In this document: in pieces, positions 35,871 through 43,361 of the stretch
Position numbering within the stretch: position 1 is the stretch's first letter
How the letters are laid out: every line of letters starts with the position of its first letter
Origin: CAYVLA01 sp964549615 [NCBI: uncultured Thermococci archaeon]
GTDB lineage: Archaea; CAYQAE01; CAYVLA01
Direction: 5' to 3'
Length of the DNA stretch: 64,000 nt
NCBI GenBank assembly: GCA_964549615.1
Contig: CAZJVP010000099.1
Span: 62,001-126,000 of the forward strand
Notes under the pieces: model-generated
What the model saw: only the letters and a program-made list of their open reading frames with translations
What the model was told of the DNA's origin: nothing
Databases searched by the model: none
Made by a program: the position numbers and the translations under genes

Positions 35871-36947
35871 TCAGCCCATTCTAGCCTCAAGCACCTTCGA
35901 GAAATCCCGAGCGATCCTGGTCCAAGAGAACCGGGATCTCACGAATCGCCTGCCCCTGCGGGCTCTCCTCGATTCCCCAATGCTCGCAACCTCCACAAGA
36001 CGCTGCGCAAAATCCTCCGGTGCGGGAGGGGACTGGTAGGTGTAGGGAGCAAAGTCAGCCAGCTCCCCAACGTTCGTCGAGACAACCTTCTTCCCCATCC
36101 AGAGGTATTCCCTCAGCTTCAGGGAGCTTCTGTACCTGTTTGGCTCCCTGTCGCCGTAGTAAACCGTGCAGGTTCCCGCGGTCAGGATTCTCCTTGCCAC
36201 CTCGGATGGAGGCTGCGGCCCCTCAAACGACACGAACGGTGTCAAGCCCATCTCTTGGGCCAGTCCCTTGCACCTGCCAAGCATCGGGCCTCCGCCAACC
36301 ATGACGAACCTCATCCCGGGGTCGAGGCGGATGGCCATCGCGAAAGCTTGTAGAAGCTCGCCCAGGTCAGCCGCAACATCGAAGTGGCACACATTGAGCA
36401 CGGGCCCGCTTTCAGCGGCCCCGCGAACGGTCTGCCCGGGGGCAGATTGCCATAGAGATTGATCGAAGATGGCAGGGTCGACTCCCTGCTCCAGCCTATA
36501 GACGTCATCCCTTTCGATGCCCAGGTCAGCCGTTAGGTATCTCCTCAAGCTTTCGGTGTGGCAGGTGATGAGATCGGCGAAACGAAGAAAGGGTAACTGG
36601 GCCGCCTTTATGCCGAGGGAGAGCAAGCCGGCCCGGTAGGCATGATCCAGGTCGTCGACGTCGATCACCGACATACAGTCACTTCGGTCGCTGCGGGCTG
36701 ACGCGATCAGTGCTGGAACCGAAGCGTTGGCGTAGGGTTTGATCGAAACCACTACATCGTATCCTTGGCTGACCTTCGTCAACCATTTCGGCAAAGCTAG
36801 AACCCTGTCCAACCTCAGGGGCAGGTATTCCCCAGTGGACAGGAAGTCCACCTCATGGCCGATACGTCTGAGTGCGCATGCGACGCCGAAGCCCCGGACC
36901 GAGCTTCCCGTCTGCAGATGCTCGGAGCTCAGGACGAGTATCCTCAA
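35871..36947 (-). CDS. Family 4 glycosyltransferase
   Basis: A 358-residue GT-B glycosyltransferase. The N-terminus MRILVLSSEHLQTG and the C-terminal Rossmann domain MRFVMVGGGPMLGRCKGLAQ with FVSFEGPQPPSEV are typical GT4. The usual E-x7-E donor motif is weak here (REYLWMGKKVVSTNVGE). The start is TTG and overlaps the preceding stop (TTGA), so it is translated together with the phosphohistidine-swivel protein. Third gene of a minus-strand operon that begins with the radical SAM gene. Confidence 0.82.
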   Translation of the reverse strand: MRILVLSSEHLQTGSSVRGFGVACALRRIGHEVDFLSTGEYLPLRLDRVLALPKWLTKVSQGYDVVVSIKPYANASVPALIASARSDRSDCMSVIDVDDLDHAYRAGLLSLGIKAAQLPFLRFADLITCHTESLRRYLTADLGIERDDVYRLEQGVDPAIFDQSLWQSAPGQTVRGAAESGPVLNVCHFDVAADLGELLQAFAMAIRLDPGMRFVMVGGGPMLGRCKGLAQEMGLTPFVSFEGPQPPSEVARRILTAGTCTVYYGDREPNRYRSSLKLREYLWMGKKVVSTNVGELADFAPYTYQSPPAPEDFAQRLVEVASIGESRRARRGRRFVRSRFSWTRIARDFSKVLEARMG

Positions 36948-38551
36948 CCGGGCTCCCCCTTGCCTAGCGGAGTCCGCGTTTCAGGCGCACACGCGATTCC
37001 GTCTTCTGGGACGGAGCCATCGTCCTTGGGGAGCGAATCCGTCCCGGAACCCAAGATGGTAACCGTTCCCGTGAAACCATCCACGACCACGACCTGCCCG
37101 GTTTGTATCAGCTTTGTCGCATCCTTCGCCCCCACCACTGCAGGCAGGCCAATTTCCCTAGCCACGGTCGCTATGTGTGAGAGGCGGCCTCCTATCTCCG
37201 TGACGATCGCCTTGGCCAGACCGAGGAAAGGAGTCCATCCAGGGTCGAAGGCTGATCCGACCAGCACCTCCCCAAACCTCATCGATTCGGCCTCGGATAT
37301 GTCGCTTACAACCCTTGCGTACCCGGTGCCAATGCCAGGGCTGCACCCCATCCCCTTGATCACCCGGATTTCCACTGAGGCCCGACTAGGGCTAGATTCC
37401 GAGGCGGGGACGCAACCGTCCGTCACCACCGAGGGCGGCCGGAGGAGTCTGTTCTTCTCGTACTCGCTTCTTCTAAGCTCAATTGCGTCGCGAATGCTGA
37501 CTACTGTTCCTCCCTCCATGAGGCCTACCAATTCCTGAAACGTGAGGTAGAACACGTCATCCTGCCGGCCCAGATTTCCCTCCGAGACGAGGGCTTCGGA
37601 TGCCCACAGCACGCTGCGCCGCAGTTGTGCGTAACCCCACAGCAGCCCTTGCTTGGTCTCCTCCCTCAGCCGGACACTTCTCTCAAGGGTTGCTCCTACC
37701 ACCCCGAGAGGAAAACCGAAAGCGGCATGGTCCGAAGTCTGCCTTGGCAACCTTATGGAATCCCTGTTGGCTCTGAGGGTCTCGATTACCGCGTTCAAGG
37801 TCTCGGTTCGTTCCGCCCAGAGGGGCTGTGACAGTTCCAGTTCCTGCACAGGCCTATTGCCATGCGCCATGATGAATCCTGAGACATCCGACTCCAAACC
37901 CAAGTGCGCGGAGGGTCGTCCGCCTCGGGTTGCCAGAGCCAAGAGTTCCGCATACATCGCTCCACCCCTGGTTGACCTTGAACCGGCTCGAAGGTGGACG
38001 CTTGGCTCACCTCCGTGGCGTTTCGAAACCGAACGTGCTATTCCAAACCAGGAAAGCGCCAGCCTGGTCGATCTCAGGTGAATGTGAAAGCACTCCGCGC
38101 TCATCTGGACCATTGTTCGCAGAGCCTGAGCGCCTTCCTTCATGGAAGCATATGGCGGGGCACGGGCGTCCAGCTCCCGCCTGTACGAGGCTAGGAAGTT
38201 CCTGGCGATAGGGGCGAGCAGCAAGGTTTCCTTGAAAAGCCTTGCCCAGGAGATGGCCTTGCGAGGGAAGCTTGAGGCGATGCGGCGCTCGGCAAGTTCG
38301 AAACCGAGTGCCTGTCGCAGGGTTTCCGGGGTGATCGCGGGGAGGCCTGCCAGGGCCGACAGCGCGCTGTCCAGATTCACATACGCCCGCCCAGCGTAGA
38401 GCCTCAAGTGCTGGGAACCTTCTCCTTCCGAATTTCGTCCCTGAATCTTAGCCGCGCCATAGGTGAGGCCTGCCTGGAAAACTGAGAATGTCAGGGGGGT
38501 CACGATTCCCGGCAGGACCTCGCCAATGTTCGCTCGAGTCCAGACCGCCAT
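36944..38551 (-). CDS. Stand-alone PEP-utilizing/phosphohistidine-swivel protein
   Basis: A 535-residue protein similar to the central and C-terminal parts of PEP-utilizing enzymes such as rifampicin phosphotransferase. It starts with VWTRANIGEVLPGIVTPLT, a hallmark of that middle region. Near the end it has TEIGGRLSHIATVAREIGLP, with the phosphate-carrying His at about residue 459. The N-terminal ATP-grasp domain that would phosphorylate this His is missing, and I see no separate gene for it nearby. So it either has a partner elsewhere or has another role. The ATG at 38551 is preferred; the open frame before it overlaps the radical SAM gene. Member of an operon with GT4 and radical SAM. Confidence 0.8.
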   Translation of the reverse strand: MAVWTRANIGEVLPGIVTPLTFSVFQAGLTYGAAKIQGRNSEGEGSQHLRLYAGRAYVNLDSALSALAGLPAITPETLRQALGFELAERRIASSFPRKAISWARLFKETLLLAPIARNFLASYRRELDARAPPYASMKEGAQALRTMVQMSAECFHIHLRSTRLALSWFGIARSVSKRHGGEPSVHLRAGSRSTRGGAMYAELLALATRGGRPSAHLGLESDVSGFIMAHGNRPVQELELSQPLWAERTETLNAVIETLRANRDSIRLPRQTSDHAAFGFPLGVVGATLERSVRLREETKQGLLWGYAQLRRSVLWASEALVSEGNLGRQDDVFYLTFQELVGLMEGGTVVSIRDAIELRRSEYEKNRLLRPPSVVTDGCVPASESSPSRASVEIRVIKGMGCSPGIGTGYARVVSDISEAESMRFGEVLVGSAFDPGWTPFLGLAKAIVTEIGGRLSHIATVAREIGLPAVVGAKDATKLIQTGQVVVVDGFTGTVTILGSGTDSLPKDDGSVPEDGIACAPETRTPLGKGEPG

Positions 38552-38561
38552 CTCCTGTCCC

Positions 38562-40070
38562 TCAATCCGGTGCGAGGGTTCCTCCCCGGTTGGGCTCGGC
38601 GAAGTCCGACACATGGCATATCAAAGACCGAACCCCGGTGGTGGCCAACTTGACCTGGTCGATGGACCTGATGGAGAGCAGGCACCTTGAGAGGAAAACG
38701 GGATCAAGGTGCAGCATCCACAGGCGGCGACACCAGCCCTCCGGTTGCAGCGGGGACCTAAGGACCGGTCTGGACATGTCGTACGCCTCGTAGTCGGCAG
38801 GGTCAACCGCGAAGAGATTGTCCCTCAGAGCCATGTCGTGAAGAGGTGTCCCAGGGTAGGGGATAAGTATGCTGGCCTGGAGGCTGTCACCTATCCTCGC
38901 CTTGTACCTGAGCAGCCTTCGCACGAATCGGAGCGTGGCTCGCACCTCCTTGACGCCCTCCCAGGGATAGCCGACCATCACCGTTAGAAGGACCCTCAGC
39001 CCAGCATCCTTCGCATTCCGAACCCCGGCCTCCATCGCCGTGAGGGTCTCCATCTTGCAGATTCTGTCCAGGGTGGACTGGCTGCCCGACTCGATTCCGA
39101 TCTTCAATAGGCGGAAACCGATCTTCGACAAGAGGTTGCATGTCTCCCTAGTGAGAGAGTCCGCCCTCGAGTTGGACGAAAGCATCACTTCGCCCAGAAT
39201 GCCCCTTTTTTCCAGTTCCAACTTGAAGGCCTCTAGCCAGCTGGGGCTCCAGGTCATTCCGCTTTCGTTGTCATCGAATATCTCCTTGGGTTTCTGGCGT
39301 TCAACTATATGTTGCACCTCATCCGCCACATTGCCGGGGCTGCGAGTCCTGCATTGCTGTCTCCAGAAAAGATGTTGCCAGGAACAGAAGGAACATCTCC
39401 CTGGTGCCCGGCCGTCTCCACCGCACCCTCGGCCAGTCATGATGTATGTTGACGGCCTATTTAGGTACGCTTCCCCGTACAGCTCCCACCTCGTTAGCTC
39501 CCTGTCGATGAAGGGAATCTCGTCGAGATCCCTCCACATGGGCGCAGGGCCGTTGCAGCGGGGCTTGCCGTCCACCAGATGCCAGATCCCGCCCGGAAGG
39601 TCGTCCGTGTGCGATCTGCTTTGTGATTCCAGGTGCCGGGCGAGGTTGAGGATGGAGAGATCATAGTCTCCCCCTGTGACGACGTAGTCGGCCCGCGATC
39701 TAAGGAGGCTTTCCTGGGGCCTGGCGGTTACGTGGTCACCCACAAGGACGACGGGCCCAAACTCACACCTGTAGGTGTCTGCGAGCTTCCACAGGACCGG
39801 CATAATGGGCGTCTTAGCCTCCATCACGATCATCTCCGGCGAGAATCTATCCAATTCCGTGGCAAACTGCCGTTGGGTCATGCGGGCGTTGATGCCGTCG
39901 ATGAGGGTTGACTCGAAGCCAGCACGGTCAAGCAGCGTGACGGCTGAGGCGGGAACGAGGGGGTACAGCCGGACATGGGACGAAGACGAGTACCTGAACT
40001 GTCGGTTCTGGCCCAAGAGCGGGAAGCGACCAGGCCCAGCCAGGGGAGGATACACAAAGGCGATTCTCAA
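38562..40070 (-). CDS. B12-binding-type radical SAM protein with unusual Cys spacing
   Basis: A 502-residue protein with the N-terminal cobalamin-binding-like fold (MRIAFVYPPLAGPGRFPLLG, then VLVGDHVTARPQE) and a radical SAM barrel. The three cysteines are Cys216, Cys226 and Cys229 (GCGGDGRAPGRCSFC), i.e. C-x9-C-x2-C rather than the standard C-x3-C-x2-C. Later motifs are normal: IFDDNESG, LLKIGIESGSQSTLDRI, LLTVMVGYPWEG. The DxHxxG cobalt-ligand motif is not obvious. Family members methylate or rearrange unactivated carbons in lipids and natural products. Start is TTG; it heads a three-gene operon. The prenyltransferase-reductase pair converges on the operon end. Confidence 0.85.
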   Translation of the reverse strand: MRIAFVYPPLAGPGRFPLLGQNRQFRYSSSSHVRLYPLVPASAVTLLDRAGFESTLIDGINARMTQRQFATELDRFSPEMIVMEAKTPIMPVLWKLADTYRCEFGPVVLVGDHVTARPQESLLRSRADYVVTGGDYDLSILNLARHLESQSRSHTDDLPGGIWHLVDGKPRCNGPAPMWRDLDEIPFIDRELTRWELYGEAYLNRPSTYIMTGRGCGGDGRAPGRCSFCSWQHLFWRQQCRTRSPGNVADEVQHIVERQKPKEIFDDNESGMTWSPSWLEAFKLELEKRGILGEVMLSSNSRADSLTRETCNLLSKIGFRLLKIGIESGSQSTLDRICKMETLTAMEAGVRNAKDAGLRVLLTVMVGYPWEGVKEVRATLRFVRRLLRYKARIGDSLQASILIPYPGTPLHDMALRDNLFAVDPADYEAYDMSRPVLRSPLQPEGWCRRLWMLHLDPVFLSRCLLSIRSIDQVKLATTGVRSLICHVSDFAEPNRGGTLAPD

Positions 40071-40215
40071 TGATGTTCCGCCTCGGCGAAGTCCTGTATG
40101 AGAACCGTGACGGAAAAAGATTCGCGGGATCGCGTTTGATGGCCTCTGGAGCTCCGCAACGTTCCGGGCAGCGAACTCGCACAGGTCCTCAGCCCGAGGG
40201 ATTCTCGGATGGAAG

Positions 40216-40440
40216 CCCGTTGCGGAACCGCGTCAAACCTGCAGCCATTCCTCACTCCATCGAGGCCCCTGCTGAATGAGAGGATGCCAGACGGCTTCGG
40301 TTCGGGAACGATGACCGCGCTCACGGCCTCAGCAAAGATCAGCTGTTTGTACCTCCTTAAGATGCGACGCGTGGGGTTGAAGACATCTTCGTGCAAGGAA
40401 AGCCGTGCCACTCCCCGGCCGATGACACTACACCCCTTCA
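40216..40440 (-). pseudogene. Remnant of a VapC-type PIN toxin
   Basis: The minus strand reads HEDVFNPTRRILRRYKQLIF, then AEAVSAVIVPEPKPSGILSF and GLDGVRNGCRF, matching the C-terminal half of the VapC at 26944. The active-site AD pair is changed to AE. The frame stays open to 40591, but the N-terminal part does not look like a PIN domain and no antitoxin gene adjoins. It is a broken toxin gene. Confidence 0.7.
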
Positions 40441-40668
40441 TCGGGCAGGATAACCCGCTTGGCCCGGGCACTAGAGCGAGCGCCTCGGCGTCATGCCACG
40501 CCTCCAAGCAGCGCCAGGCGTACTCCTCAAGCGATACGGTGCGGTACTCCTTCCTCAGATCGTCGATGCAGCGACCCATCTCCACCTCCACTTTCCTGAA
40601 CAGGGCACGACATTCAAACAGCTTGGGAGCAGCCAGCGCATAGCGATCCGTCAGGGAAAGCCCTTACC

Positions 40669-41037
40669 TTGCTTTGGTTCTTCCGGATCCTTGGGGGAGC
40701 GAAAAGGCCCAGGCCAAGCACGGATAGCCTTATATTCCCGAATACCCGAGTATTTTATGCGATCCAGCCCACCATTCAGGTCAAGAACCTCCCTGAAGAC
40801 CTGCTGAAGGAGCTCAGGCGGTTGAAGGTCGAGCTGGGCTGCCAGACTTGGGCCGACCTCCTGGCGCGGCTCGTCGAACCGGAGAGAGTCATCTCCTTGA
40901 GCAAGGAAAGGCTGACTGAGATGAAGACCGGGGTTCAGGAATTCCTCAAGCTCGGCACGATCGTCTCCAACAGATGGACCGGGCCGCCGACGGTGCTTGA
41001 GGAAACGAGGAGGACAAGGAACCATGGCGAGGCGTAG
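40669..41037 (+). CDS. VapB-type antitoxin, start uncertain
   Basis: The recognisable protein starts near QPTIQVKNLPEDLLKELRRL and continues with an Asp/Glu-rich toxin-binding tail (LLARLVEPERVISLSKERL), as in short VapB-like antitoxins. The frame begins at a TTG at 40669, but a TATA-like CCTTATATT at 40729-40737 points to a start near 40757. The ATG there (40757-40759) is one base out of frame with the protein. Either the start is non-standard or the gene has suffered a small indel. It overlaps the PIN gene start by 14 bases. Confidence 0.65.
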   Translation: MLWFFRILGGAKRPRPSTDSLIFPNTRVFYAIQPTIQVKNLPEDLLKELRRLKVELGCQTWADLLARLVEPERVISLSKERLTEMKTGVQEFLKLGTIVSNRWTGPPTVLEETRRTRNHGEA

Positions 41038-41398
41038 CCGCCCGCTAACCCTGGACTCCAACATCTTCATAGCCGCCCTCAAAGCGGATGAACCGTACAG
41101 CCAGAGATGCCGTGAGATACTGGGAAGGGTGCCGGAAGCATTCATCCTAGCGGAGCCAAGCATAGTCTACACGGAGGTCTGCGGAACCCTAGCAAGGAGG
41201 ATCGGACCGCAGGTAGCCGCCCAGGCCGAGACGCATCTCGACATGGCCATCCATCCCAGGCTGCTGGCAAGCTGCGACAGGGCCTTCTGCGCATCGTCCT
41301 ACCCTCTATGCGCTCAGTGCGGCATCTACGCCATCCATGCAATGTACCTCAAGGTTGCGATACAGAATGGCGCTGTGCTAGCACCCCTTGACAAATAG
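41024..41398 (+). CDS. PIN-domain toxin, possibly cut short by TAG
   Basis: A 124-residue PIN-domain protein: LTLDSNIFIAALK (first Asp), LAEPSIVYTEVCGTLARR (Glu) and LAPLDK. The motif with the third acidic residue, usually D/A-A-x-Y, reads YAIHAMYLKVA, so one catalytic acid is replaced by His or missing. After the TAG at 41396 the same frame continues with EFIDRVRASIRVPLLDP, which looks like the normal PIN C-terminus, so the gene may have gained a nonsense mutation. It follows its antitoxin with a 14-base overlap and an AAGGA ribosome-binding motif. Confidence 0.68.
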   Translation: MARRSRPLTLDSNIFIAALKADEPYSQRCREILGRVPEAFILAEPSIVYTEVCGTLARRIGPQVAAQAETHLDMAIHPRLLASCDRAFCASSYPLCAQCGIYAIHAMYLKVAIQNGAVLAPLDK

Positions 41399-41484
41399 GA
41401 GTTCATAGACAGGGTGAGGGCCAGTATCCGAGTTCCCCTACTAGACCCAGACCGCGCGGGGGCGGGGGATTCAAGGGCGCGCGT

Positions 41485-41607
41485 ACGTTCATAGCCGCTG
41501 CAGCTTACCTTGAAGGCCGGATCGTCGTAAGCGATGATCCTCGCTTCACGAAGATATCGGAAATCGGGGCCCTGACCAAAGGGGAGTTTCCATCGCACCT
41601 GGGTTGA
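41485..41607 (+). pseudogene. C-terminal remnant of another PIN toxin
   Basis: A short open stretch reads TFIAAAAYLEGRIVVSDDPRF and ends KGEFPSHLG-stop. This is the usual end of VapC proteins (A-A-x-A, then the D-D/P-x-F segment). The rest of the gene is absent. It lies directly after the broken PIN gene at 41024. Confidence 0.6.
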
Positions 41608-41771
41608 TCTCCAAGCGGGTGCGAAAACGGGTACGACCCGCAACCCCACCGGCCAATGAGTGGGGGGTTACGGCTCAACCCCCCCTCTCTTCCTTGGCCC
41701 CGACGTGCTTGTCCCGGGCACGACCTTTCAAGGGGATATGAGCGAGCGCTTGCACTCGGAGCACAGCACAT

Positions 41772-41785
41772 TAATATGCTAACTA
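41772..41785 (+). promoter_or_regulatory. TATA box of the MNT/HEPN operon
   Basis: TTAATATGCTAACT is centred roughly 25 bases before the ATG at 41802, fitting a leaderless message for the nucleotidyltransferase gene. Confidence 0.6.
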
Positions 41786-41801
41786 ATAGGAAATACGGGC
41801 G

Positions 41802-42542
41802 ATGAGATGGATTCCTGAATGGCTCGGCACCTGCTACGCCAGGCTCTTCGCCGAATTCGGATCTGAATCCTTCTCGTCCGGTGAGGCAGCAAGGATCCTG
41901 GGAAAGGGGGGAAGCTACGTCAGGGTCGTGCTGAGCAAGCTCTCCCGGGAGGGGTATCTCTCGAAGGAGAAGAAGGGCAGCGAGATGACGTACAGGTGCG
42001 CGGGTCCCTACGAGGTCGTCCTGAAGGTCGTCGGATCCATTGACCTGCCGCAGCGGCAGCACATCGCCCTTGCATTACGCCTGGTCTGCGAGTCGCTAAG
42101 GGTCCTGGGCGACGACCTTGTATCCGTGGTGGTCTACGGCTCCGTCGCCAGGGGGGAGGCTCGGAAGAACAGCGACATGGATGTCCTATTGGTCGCGAGG
42201 AACCTTCCCCGCACCTTCTACGATAGGGCGGCACTCATCTACCCCGTAAAGAGGGGTTGCAGGGACATCCAGACCGATCTCTGGCGGCGGGAAGGGATCC
42301 ACTGCTCCATCCAGATCTACCCGGTCCTGCCGGAGGAACTCGACGACTTCAGACCCCTCTTCCTCGACATAGCTACGGATGGAAGGCTGCTATTCGACAG
42401 AAGGCGCTTCATGGAGCAGAAGCTGGCGGGTTGGAGGACGAGGCTGGCAGAGATCGGGGCCAAGAAGGTGAAGCTGCCTGACGGGAGATGGTATTGGGAC
42501 CTCGTCCCTAGGAGGTCCGAGTCCAGGGCGGTGGAGCTATGA
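41802..42542 (+). CDS. MNT-type nucleotidyltransferase with winged-helix N-terminus
   Basis: A 246-residue protein. Residues 26-58 look like a winged helix (GEAARILGKGGSYVRVVLS), followed by the minimal nucleotidyltransferase domain: YGSVARGEARKNSDMDVLLV with GS at 113-114 and catalytic Asp at 125 and 127. In MNT/HEPN toxin-antitoxin systems this subunit adds AMP residues to the HEPN toxin and neutralises it. The next gene overlaps by four bases (ATGATGATG run) and encodes HEPN. A second pair of the same layout is at 59114-60276; both begin M-x-W-x-P-x-WLGT. Confidence 0.85.
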   Translation: MRWIPEWLGTCYARLFAEFGSESFSSGEAARILGKGGSYVRVVLSKLSREGYLSKEKKGSEMTYRCAGPYEVVLKVVGSIDLPQRQHIALALRLVCESLRVLGDDLVSVVVYGSVARGEARKNSDMDVLLVARNLPRTFYDRAALIYPVKRGCRDIQTDLWRREGIHCSIQIYPVLPEELDDFRPLFLDIATDGRLLFDRRRFMEQKLAGWRTRLAEIGAKKVKLPDGRWYWDLVPRRSESRAVEL

Positions 42543-42988
42543 TGATGGAGCGGCTCGCCCTCAGCTACCTTAGGAGGGCGGAGTCCCGACTCATCGTCGC
42601 CCGCACGGCCCTAAAGAGACGATCCCACCCTGACGCGGTGCGTTACTCGCAGGAAGCTGTCGAGATGGCCCTGAAGGGCGTCCTCAGGGCAGTGGGCATC
42701 GAATACCCAAGAAGTCACGAGGTTTCCACCATCCTGTTTGCCGAAAGGCAAAGGCTACCATCGGAGGTGTCGGAGAAGCTCGAGGAACTGGCCAGGATCT
42801 CCTCCGAGCTATACGACGCCAGGGGGCCCGCCATGTACGGTGACGAGGAGTCGGGAACGCCCCCTGAGGAGATCTTTAGCCAGGACGACGCGGCCAGGTT
42901 CGTGCAGGACGCCGAGTCCGTAATAAAGGTCTGCAGATCGGCCTTTGCGGGGCTTGGGACCGAACCGGAGGGGGAACGCCGACCTTAG
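42539..42988 (+). CDS. HEPN-domain protein, partner of the nucleotidyltransferase
   Basis: A 149-residue helical HEPN-domain protein. Characteristic segments are LALSYLRRAESRLIVARTAL, SHPDAVRYSQEAVEMALKGV and LRAVGIEYPRSHEV, with the RSH segment near the expected R-x-x-x-x-H region. HEPN proteins of this type are RNases or act as toxins controlled by their MNT partner. The gene is translationally coupled to the nucleotidyltransferase. The paralogue at 59848 shares SYxxRAxERL, the DVVRFTQE-EM-LK core and the VGIEHPKSHDV end. Confidence 0.85.
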   Translation: MMMERLALSYLRRAESRLIVARTALKRRSHPDAVRYSQEAVEMALKGVLRAVGIEYPRSHEVSTILFAERQRLPSEVSEKLEELARISSELYDARGPAMYGDEESGTPPEEIFSQDDAARFVQDAESVIKVCRSAFAGLGTEPEGERRP

Positions 42989-43361
42989 CCGTACGCCCAG
43001 CCGCAAGCGAAGCGAATGGGATGCTGGTGGGCGAGAGGAGGACACCTTGCCACCGTCGCAAGGTGTTCCGGTTCCCCGCTGGAGGCCGATGAGGCCAGCG
43101 CGTCCTGAGGCTGTTCCAACTCGTTGAGACATATGGCGCGGCGATGGTGTCATGCGGCACAACTCATTCCTGACCGGGCTGCACGACCGCGCATGGGACA
43201 GCCTCCACGCCAGGATGATCCGCCTGTTCTCATCCAAGGAGGTTCTGCCAACAATCCCGAACGAGGCACTCGACCTCTGGGAGACCCGCTTGAGGCCGAC
43301 TCTAAGCGGTCAAGGCAAGGTCCAGACCTTCATTGGGGGGTTGACCTTCAGGCCAACTCCG
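42989..43361. other. Intergenic region, no clear gene
   Basis: About 370 bases between the HEPN gene and the 3' end of asparagine-synthetase-like gene 2. A plus-strand frame from 43152 (MRHNSFLTGLHDRAWDSLHA) is open about 70 codons before entering the antisense of the next gene. I recognise nothing in it. Confidence 0.35.
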
